The notes beneath the pieces were generated by a model. That model was not told the DNA's origin. It ran no database searches and saw only the letters and a list, made by a program, of their open reading frames with translations. The translations under genes were made by a program, and so were the position numbers. Shown piece by piece: positions 57,376 through 64,000 of a stretch of 64,000 nucleotides of DNA (positions are counted from its first letter, which is position 1; each line of letters starts with the position of its first letter). The stretch is from Chryseobacterium gleum (GTDB taxonomy: Bacteria; Bacteroidota; Bacteroidia; Flavobacteriales_D; Crocinitomicaceae): positions 1 to 64,000 of the forward strand of contig CAMCWF010000006.1 in assembly GCA_945882095.1 (NCBI GenBank), written 5' to 3'.

Positions 57376-57618
57376 CTATTGTGATTTATTTTTCAAGAGT
57401 TTTAGGTAAAGCTGTTCTACTTTCTCACGTGCCCAAGGCGTTCTGCGAAGAAAAACCAAACTCGATTTTATCGATGGGTCGTGTTTGAAACAGTTGATGT
57501 TGATTTTAAAGGACAAATGCTCCCAACCATAATTTTCAACCAAGGTTTCCAATATGGTTACCAATTTAACGCCGTGTAAAGGATTGTTTGGCTGTGTATT
57601 AGGATTTTGTTCGTTCAT
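57376..57618 (-). CDS. VF530/DUF2132 family protein
   Basis: 80 aa; [57 protein letters not shown]. Confidence 0.9.
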   Translation of the reverse strand: MNEQNPNTQPNNPLHGVKLVTILETLVENYGWEHLSFKININCFKHDPSIKSSLVFLRRTPWAREKVEQLYLKLLKNKSQ

Positions 57619-57708
57619 GTACCATAAAATATTCGGCAGGTAAAGGTAGGAGGAAATCGCCGCCTATCCGAAATCATGCACCTACATTTGAATAAAACAC
57701 GAAGCCAA

Positions 57709-58011
57709 TTACTCTTCCGTACGTTGGATTTTGAAATGACGGGCTTCGTAGCCAATCTGGTCTACCAATTGAAGAATGTATGCATCGCTTAACTCCGCTT
57801 CCTTAGAGGTTGTGAAATGAAGCAACAATTGGTCATCCTTATAAATGCCTTCTGCTCCCTTTTTGGTCAATAGATCCATAAGTTTGGGAGAAAGGTGAGG
57901 GCACATCAAGGCATGCGCTTCGGCTGACATTGTATAAAGGACCTTTTTCTGTCCCCAAGCAGACACTTGGATGCCAATGAAAACAATCAAAAGGAAAATG
58001 TACTTTTTCAT
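57709..58011 (-). CDS. Hypothetical secreted protein
   Basis: 100 aa with signal peptide MKKYIFLLIVFIGIQVSAWGQ. Confidence 0.6.
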   Translation of the reverse strand: MKKYIFLLIVFIGIQVSAWGQKKVLYTMSAEAHALMCPHLSPKLMDLLTKKGAEGIYKDDQLLLHFTTSKEAELSDAYILQLVDQIGYEARHFKIQRTEE

Positions 58012-58025
58012 GGTTTAAAATTTAA

Positions 58026-60815
58026 TTATCTAATTAAGGTTATGTGTCCGTGACGCGTTTTGTCTCCACTTACGATTTTGTAAAAATAAACCCCTTGCGT
58101 GAGTTCTTTGGTAGCCTGGTCTAAACCTGAAAAGGGCACTTCGTTTCTTGAGAACATGTAAACCAATTGTCCCCAACGGTTGAAAATACTCATGGTGTAT
58201 TCCAAGCACTCGTCCAACGCAAGGTCAGTGTCCATAAAATCATTGATTCCGTCGCCATCCGCAGTGATGACATTGGGTATGGTTTGCTCGTCTAAGGTTT
58301 CCTCAGTGATAAAATTGATGTCTTGTTGGAAAGTATAGACACATGGATAGTCATTGGTCACGGTTAGTACTACGTTGTGCGTCCCTGGCCCACTAAATTG
58401 ATAACTGGCGGTTAAAGAATCATTGCCAAACACGAGGTTGTTTGTGGACCACGCAACGTCGGTAATTACCTCGTTAGAAGGAAATTGTCCAGTGAAATTG
58501 GCAATGTAATCACACAACTGAACAAAACTAAAATCTGCGGTTGGATTGGTGGGGACATCCACGGGAAGTACAATGGTATCATTACATCCTCCGGGTTGGG
58601 TGGACACCACGAGTGACATCGACGCCATTCCTGAGGTACCGAAGTCATGGGTGACTGCAGCGTTTTGGGAAGCCAAAGGATTTCCATTGGCAAACCACTG
58701 GTAGCTTAATTGGTCGTTGAAAATATTGTTTACGCTACTGGTACTTGCAAAAGCGACTTGCGTGGAATAACAGTCAACAACCATCGAGAAGTTTGCGTTG
58801 GGAATGGGGTGTGCATCAATGGCAACTGTATCTGTATTTAAGCATGCGTTCGTATCCGTTACGGTGACAATTAAATTAAAGGTTCCGATGGAAGGGGGGG
58901 TATACAGACTACCGTTCTGAAGATTTCCAGCCCAATTATAGGTTACAGGGTCTACAGAGCTCGCCATAAGGTTTACGGCATTGCCAAGGCACAAAAGGGT
59001 GTCGTCTCCAGCGTATACCTGTGGTTCACTAAGTAAGAAGGTGTCGTTGACTGCGCAGAATTCAGGAAGGGTGTATGTGGTGACATAGTTTCCTACGGCT
59101 AAGGATCCTGGGTTAAAAACACCTGCAGGGGAAACATTCGTGCCGCTCCAAGTACCTCCGTTTGGATTCGCTGAAAAATTAACAGCAGCACTGCTGGTAC
59201 AAATTATATCTGGTATCGTGATTTGCGGATCGTAGACATAAATATTTCGTACAATGGTATCAGAATTTAAGCCACATGTTGAGTATAGGTAAATTTGGTA
59301 TACCCCAGGGGTGGAAAACGTCAGTGCTGGATTGATTTGCCCGTTAAAAAATGATCCGTTGACATTCCATTCTTGGAAACAGGTAAGTCCAACAATGGTG
59401 GTATTGCTTAGAAATACTGAATCGTTAACACAAACCGTGGTGTCTGAAATCGAAAACGCTGGAATGCTCGTACATGATTGACAAATGTATTGGTCCGTAG
59501 GGGCGTAGTTTGTGTAATTTATTTGCGGCACATCGGCAACAATGTTTGAAGGTTGGTTAGATCCTGAGGTTGTGCCTGTTAAGTTTACGTTCACAACAGA
59601 AAGGGCAGGCGTATTCATTTGGCAGCCCACTTGTCCGATGCTGTCGGTTTTTATAAACAAAGGATCGAAACTGTTGTCAACATTTCCAAAATAAGGAGAA
59701 GTTGTCATTGCAGAAATTGAAAATCCATTGTCGTTGTTGAATTTCACCCCTATTCCTTTGTCTCTGTCCGCCCCGCCATAGGTTCTTGCCCAATCAAGGT
59801 TACCTGTTGGGGAGATGGCAAAAAGTAAAATGTCCTTTTCACCCATGTTTTCATTGATGTTTGCGGCGGGATTCGCTGCGGTGGGGAAGGAATTGGTATG
59901 TCCTAAAATCGCATATCCACCAGGATGAAGAGTGATGTCACGGGATTGGTCTCGAATCGCACCCCCATAGGCTTTACTCCAGACAACCGCTCCATTGGTT
60001 AAAGAAAGTTTCGCAACAAGTATGTTTTCGTCACCCAATGCACCAAGAAGGGTAGGGGAAGTCACCAACAGGGTGTTGTCAGAATAATCTACCACCCCTT
60101 TACATGACCAAATGGTATGGTCTTGGTCTGTCCATCCTGCGCCACCATATCTTTTGTTCCAAATGAAATTTCCAGTAGCATCCAACCTTGCGGCGGCGAC
60201 ATCGTTTCCTGTTCCTGCGCCCGCACTCGCGATGATGATGTCACCATTGCTTAACTCATCCAACCACAATCCCATGTCACCCATGCCTGTGATTTGTCGA
60301 CTCCAGATAAGGTTGCCTACATTGTCTGTGCGAATGAGGTACAAAACCCCTGTGTTTTTACCAATTGAAATGATGTCACCGTTCGCAGCTTCGGCAGCAT
60401 ACATCATCCATTCAAAGTTGTATCGCTTAATCCACAGTGGGTTACCTGTTAAATCAATTTTCATGTTGAAAGCCCTTGCGCCTACACCGGAATACAATCC
60501 AGAAACCAAGTAATTTCCATCGTTCATTTGAAAAATACTTTTGCCTCCCTCTTGGTCAAAGGTACCATACAGTTTAAACCATTCGATGTTTCCACAAACA
60601 TCAAGTTTGTACACATAAATGTCACAGTCTCCATACGAACCATTTCCTTCATGCTGACCTGTCGCAATAAAACCACCGTCATTGGTAACCTCTAATTGCA
60701 ATGCACCCTGCATACCCGAAAGGTTGTATTTCCGGTAGAAAGTATTGTTTTGCGCATGCGCGGAATTGAAAAGAAAAAGAAAAGTCAGTGAAATAATGAA
60801 AATACGTAATGTCAT
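58026..60815 (-). CDS. Large secreted protein with PKD-like domains and gliding-motility-type C-terminal domain (T9SS type B)
   Basis: 929 aa; signal peptide; repeated YGG..D domains; C-terminal VITADGDGINDFMDTDLALDECLEYTMSIFNRWGQLVY...GVYFYKIVSG. Confidence 0.88.
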   Translation of the reverse strand: MTLRIFIISLTFLFLFNSAHAQNNTFYRKYNLSGMQGALQLEVTNDGGFIATGQHEGNGSYGDCDIYVYKLDVCGNIEWFKLYGTFDQEGGKSIFQMNDGNYLVSGLYSGVGARAFNMKIDLTGNPLWIKRYNFEWMMYAAEAANGDIISIGKNTGVLYLIRTDNVGNLIWSRQITGMGDMGLWLDELSNGDIIIASAGAGTGNDVAAARLDATGNFIWNKRYGGAGWTDQDHTIWSCKGVVDYSDNTLLVTSPTLLGALGDENILVAKLSLTNGAVVWSKAYGGAIRDQSRDITLHPGGYAILGHTNSFPTAANPAANINENMGEKDILLFAISPTGNLDWARTYGGADRDKGIGVKFNNDNGFSISAMTTSPYFGNVDNSFDPLFIKTDSIGQVGCQMNTPALSVVNVNLTGTTSGSNQPSNIVADVPQINYTNYAPTDQYICQSCTSIPAFSISDTTVCVNDSVFLSNTTIVGLTCFQEWNVNGSFFNGQINPALTFSTPGVYQIYLYSTCGLNSDTIVRNIYVYDPQITIPDIICTSSAAVNFSANPNGGTWSGTNVSPAGVFNPGSLAVGNYVTTYTLPEFCAVNDTFLLSEPQVYAGDDTLLCLGNAVNLMASSVDPVTYNWAGNLQNGSLYTPPSIGTFNLIVTVTDTNACLNTDTVAIDAHPIPNANFSMVVDCYSTQVAFASTSSVNNIFNDQLSYQWFANGNPLASQNAAVTHDFGTSGMASMSLVVSTQPGGCNDTIVLPVDVPTNPTADFSFVQLCDYIANFTGQFPSNEVITDVAWSTNNLVFGNDSLTASYQFSGPGTHNVVLTVTNDYPCVYTFQQDINFITEETLDEQTIPNVITADGDGINDFMDTDLALDECLEYTMSIFNRWGQLVYMFSRNEVPFSGLDQATKELTQGVYFYKIVSGDKTRHGHITLIR

Positions 60816-60966
60816 CGTAGGTTGGATTGCGTTAAAATATTGCTATTTATCGTTCACGAATTTACGGCTTTTTTTCCGCTTTCGGTTGAACTTTTTAAGT
60901 TTGTTTCAGTGCAAATGATTCAAATTCTGACCTAATCTTCCTTTTGAAAGCGTTGAAAAATAAGTG

Positions 60967-61830
60967 TCAAGGTAATTTTTCAAGTGTTGATGCGATTGAC
61001 CTATAAAGGCTTACCATACCATCGTAGTTGATATAGGTTTCATCATCGCTGATACGATGGTAGTCGTTGTGAATCCCAGTGCTGATGTTTACACATGGAA
61101 ACGCTAAAAAATGACGGGTATCCAACAGGTTTACACGGGTTGTGTCTTCGGTGGAAATGGAAAAGACGTTGCTTTTTAGGTTAAACCATTCGTTCCTGTT
61201 CGAGGAAAGGAAGATTTTTGGTTCCTGTTCATCCATTCTACCCACCATGTCGAAGTTAACAACGCCCATTAATTGTTTCCATTTTTTAGGCCAATAGGAG
61301 GAAAGATGTTGGGCACCGAAGGTCCCGATTTCGTGACCGGTATACCCTACAAATGCAAGGTTAAAAGGCAGTTTCTTCAAGTCCATAAAATGTGCTAAAG
61401 CCATCATGAGGGCTACGCCCGAGGCATTGTCGTCTGCGCCGTTGTGTACAGCATGATTTCCTGGAGATTTTGACAGGGGTCCGCCAAATCCAATGTGGTC
61501 GACGTGCGCGCCAATCAGTAAGGTCCGCTGCTTTTGGTTGTTGACGAAGAATCCAACCATTTCCGATTGAATTTTAACCGAGTCCAATTTGATAATATAG
61601 GCAAACTTTTTAACCTTTCCTTTTGCTTGGTTCGCCTTGAAGGTTTTGATTAAAAATTGGTTCGTTTGGTGTTCTTGCGCACCGCCGGTAGCCCTGCCTT
61701 GCATTTCATCACTGGCTAAAAAAGATACCTGTGATTTTAAAAAACAGTGAAGTACAGAATCGGATTGTGCATTCCCATGAAAACATGTGAAGACGCAAAG
61801 AAATGGAACTACAGAAAAAATATTTCGCAA
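60967..61830 (-). CDS. M28 family metallopeptidase
   Basis: 287 aa; IGAHVDHIGFGG...NGADDNASGVALMMALAH, YTGHEIGTFGAQHL. Confidence 0.9.
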   Translation of the reverse strand: MRNIFSVVPFLCVFTCFHGNAQSDSVLHCFLKSQVSFLASDEMQGRATGGAQEHQTNQFLIKTFKANQAKGKVKKFAYIIKLDSVKIQSEMVGFFVNNQKQRTLLIGAHVDHIGFGGPLSKSPGNHAVHNGADDNASGVALMMALAHFMDLKKLPFNLAFVGYTGHEIGTFGAQHLSSYWPKKWKQLMGVVNFDMVGRMDEQEPKIFLSSNRNEWFNLKSNVFSISTEDTTRVNLLDTRHFLAFPCVNISTGIHNDYHRISDDETYINYDGMVSLYRSIASTLEKLP

Positions 61831-61857
61831 AATGATTCCGATAGCCAGCTAGATTAT

Positions 61858-64000
61858 TTATTTTTTGATGGACGTTGGTTTTACATCAATAAAGTTTGCA
61901 GGCATCTTTCCAAAGCGAATGGTACTGCCATCCCACCACATTCCCATGGCATTTCTTTCCTTGATGTTATCATTGAATAAAACTTGGTCTATGTTTCTTT
62001 CGAAATCTGAAGCCCCCACGATTTTATTTGCAACTTCATTCTTTTGAATAATGCGGTTTCCAACGGTAATCCATGAAATCGAAACATTGGAATGCCCATT
62101 GTTTAATTCTTTTACGGTAAAACCTTCCTTGGTGACCTCTGAAACATAAAGTCCGTTGCAATTTCCATTTGGAGAAACCGTAACCGTAGGTGTTTCACCC
62201 AAAAGCGATTTAAAATCTTCAGTAAAGGCAATAAAAGCAGATCCATTTACCAAGGTAGACTTTCCGTTGTTATAAATTTTAGATTCCGTTGCTGTGACGG
62301 CATAAACAGCTTTCTTTTCTTGGTTTGCATTTCCGACCAATTCGATGTTGTTACCATAGGTATAGGTGTTTCCTGAATTGTAGGTGGCAAACAATTCACC
62401 TTTGTTTAGTTGTCCGATAATCTCACCTTTGTTGATTGAACCTGCGACACCTCCAAAAAATCCACCGCCAATGCCATTGTGTTGGTTTTGGGTTAAAATT
62501 CCAGCGCCACTGAAGTAACTAGCCGATCCGTAAACACCGTATGTATTGCTTGCACTGTTTTTATATCCTAATGACCCCCAATAGTTTCCGGTCCAAACGG
62601 CACCTAAGGTACCACCGCAGCGGGTGTAATCATTCCAGTTATATCCTGCAGCACCAAAAGAGTATAAATCGCCCCAGAAATTAAAACCAGCAGTTGCTGA
62701 ATTTGAAGTGGTGTTTGAATAACCTGTACCATCATTTTGGCTGTCTCGATTTCGGTATGCATACATTGAATGTTGACCATCACCATTTGCTGTAAGTTGG
62801 TTTCTCCAGACGTACAATTGTGCATTTAATTGGGGTGAAGCATTGATTCCCAATGAAGTACCATCATCTTGAATTAAGGAATTGCTAAGTGTGGTGGAGG
62901 CAATAAATTTAGGAACATAGTTCGCGCTTCCTGAGCCAGCAAAACCTGCCGGACCTTGAGGACCTTGAGGACCTTGAGGACCTTGTGGTCCTGTTGCTCC
63001 TTGTGGACCTGTTCCACCTGGACCTTGTGGACCTTGAGGACCCGTTGCACCCGTAGCACCTGTTGGACCCGCTGGACCTTGAGGACCTGTTCCACCTGGA
63101 CCTTGTGGCCCAGTTGCACCCGTAGGACCCGTTGCACCCGTAGGGCCTTGTGGACCGGTTAATCCTTGTGGACCTGTTGCGCCTTGTGGTCCAGTTGCGC
63201 CTGTTAATCCTTGAACCCCTTGAGCTCCAGTAGCACCTTGAGGTCCCGTTGCGCCTTGCGCACCAATAATCGAAACACCCGCAGGCCATACACCGTTTGC
63301 CTTTGGACCATACATCATGTTGGTAGCTGTGTTGATATAGAAATCACCATTATTACCATTGTTTGCCAATGGAGCTACCACACCATTCAACATGGATGTT
63401 CCTGTAAGTCCTTGGATTCCCTGAATTCCTTGTGGCCCTTGCGGTCCTGTTAATCCAATAGATCCTTGTGGCCCCGTAGCACCTGTTGCTCCCGTAAGAC
63501 CTGTTGGTCCTTGTGGTCCCGTTGCGCCTGTCAATCCAATCAATCCTTGAGGACCTGTAGGACCTGTAGCACCCGTTAAACCTGTAGCACCCTGTGGACC
63601 TGTTGCACCAATAATTGAAACACCTGCGGGCCAAACACCATTTGCTTTTGGACCGTATAGCATGTTCGTCGCCGTATTGATGAAAAAGTCACCATCGTTT
63701 CCTATGATTGCGGTTGGGGCCGTAATTCCGTTTAGCATAGAAGTTCCTGTGAGGCCTTGTGGACCAGTTGGGCCAGTTGGACCTGCAACGCCTTGAGGAC
63801 CTGTAAGACCAATTGAACCTGTAGCTCCAATGATTGAAACACCTGCTGGCCACGCACCATTTGCTTTTGGACCGTATAACATATTCGCAGCTGTATTGAT
63901 GAAAAAGTCACCATTGTTTCCAATTAGGGCTGTTGGTGCAACGATTCCGTTAAGCATCGAAGTTCCTGTGAGTCCTTGTGGACCTTGTGCACCTGTTGGT
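61858..64000 (-). CDS. Collagen-like GXX-repeat surface protein; 5' end beyond right edge
   Basis: Open frame continues past 63957 to the window end with GXX repeats ([10 protein letters not shown]...); unique C-terminal domain ending [18 protein letters not shown]. Confidence 0.85.
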   Translation of the reverse strand, partial: PTGAQGPQGLTGTSMLNGIVAPTALIGNNGDFFINTAANMLYGPKANGAWPAGVSIIGATGSIGLTGPQGVAGPTGPTGPQGLTGTSMLNGITAPTAIIGNDGDFFINTATNMLYGPKANGVWPAGVSIIGATGPQGATGLTGATGPTGPQGLIGLTGATGPQGPTGLTGATGATGPQGSIGLTGPQGPQGIQGIQGLTGTSMLNGVVAPLANNGNNGDFYINTATNMMYGPKANGVWPAGVSIIGAQGATGPQGATGAQGVQGLTGATGPQGATGPQGLTGPQGPTGATGPTGATGPQGPGGTGPQGPAGPTGATGATGPQGPQGPGGTGPQGATGPQGPQGPQGPQGPAGFAGSGSANYVPKFIASTTLSNSLIQDDGTSLGINASPQLNAQLYVWRNQLTANGDGQHSMYAYRNRDSQNDGTGYSNTTSNSATAGFNFWGDLYSFGAAGYNWNDYTRCGGTLGAVWTGNYWGSLGYKNSASNTYGVYGSASYFSGAGILTQNQHNGIGGGFFGGVAGSINKGEIIGQLNKGELFATYNSGNTYTYGNNIELVGNANQEKKAVYAVTATESKIYNNGKSTLVNGSAFIAFTEDFKSLLGETPTVTVSPNGNCNGLYVSEVTKEGFTVKELNNGHSNVSISWITVGNRIIQKNEVANKIVGASDFERNIDQVLFNDNIKERNAMGMWWDGSTIRFGKMPANFIDVKPTSIKK
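62937..63260 (-). repeat. Collagen-like Gly-X-Y coding repeats (9-nt period)
   Basis: Tandem GGACC(T)TG.. units encoding [16 protein letters not shown]. Confidence 0.9.
63261..63405 (-). repeat. 145-bp module copy 1 in collagen-like gene
   Basis: Encodes [47 protein letters not shown]. Confidence 0.9.
63606..63750 (-). repeat. 145-bp module copy 2 in collagen-like gene
   Basis: Encodes [47 protein letters not shown]. Confidence 0.9.
63825..63969 (-). repeat. 145-bp module copy 3 in collagen-like gene
   Basis: Encodes [47 protein letters not shown]. Confidence 0.9.

Noticed and set aside
62937-63260. Repeat tract could resemble a CRISPR array
   Set aside because: Repeats are tandem 9-nt Gly-X-Y codon units in frame within one ORF; no unique spacers and no cas genes.
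62909-63289. 126-aa and other overlapping ORFs in alternate frames (also 62956-63162, 62874-63137)
   Set aside because: Artefacts of the 9-nt periodic collagen-like coding repeat, which keeps several frames open.

Overview
The window looks like a Bacteroidota (Flavobacteriales-like) chromosome segment. This is inferred from TAnnTTTG-type promoters, T9SS sorting domains, DUF4249/TonB receptor pairing and gliding-type C-termini. Most of it is dense core/housekeeping coding: sucD, gatB, lpxH, lpxK, tsaE, ald, pheT, rpsT, an arginine decarboxylase, a PcrA-like helicase, a CCA-adding enzyme, and tRNA-Glu. The clearest accessory region is 46554-52620, immediately downstream of a tRNA-Arg(ACG). The 3' end of that tRNA (core AATCCTGACAAGGTCACAA) recurs exactly three more times downstream, at 46779, 48755 and 52562. 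A diverged fifth copy may lie at 50485. The repeats divide the region into an almost empty unit, a unit carrying one autoinhibited-type Fic protein, and a unit carrying an AbiEi/AbiEii pair plus a T9SS surface protein. Every exact core is followed directly by a different or duplicated intrinsic-terminator-like hairpin. No integrase or transposase is visible in the window. I read this as a serial tRNA-anchored cassette array of small integrase-less defence/toxin islands, and it is the best candidate for an undescribed system here. Other points of interest are an Arg-containing 19-codon upstream ORF before the arginine decarboxylase, iteron-like operators across the fic start codon, a perfect operator-like palindrome before abiEi, a DUF4956/VTC polyphosphate polymerase pair, a MoxR/VWA pair, and a modular collagen-like gene running off the right edge. 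All family calls come from reading the translations. No database search was run.
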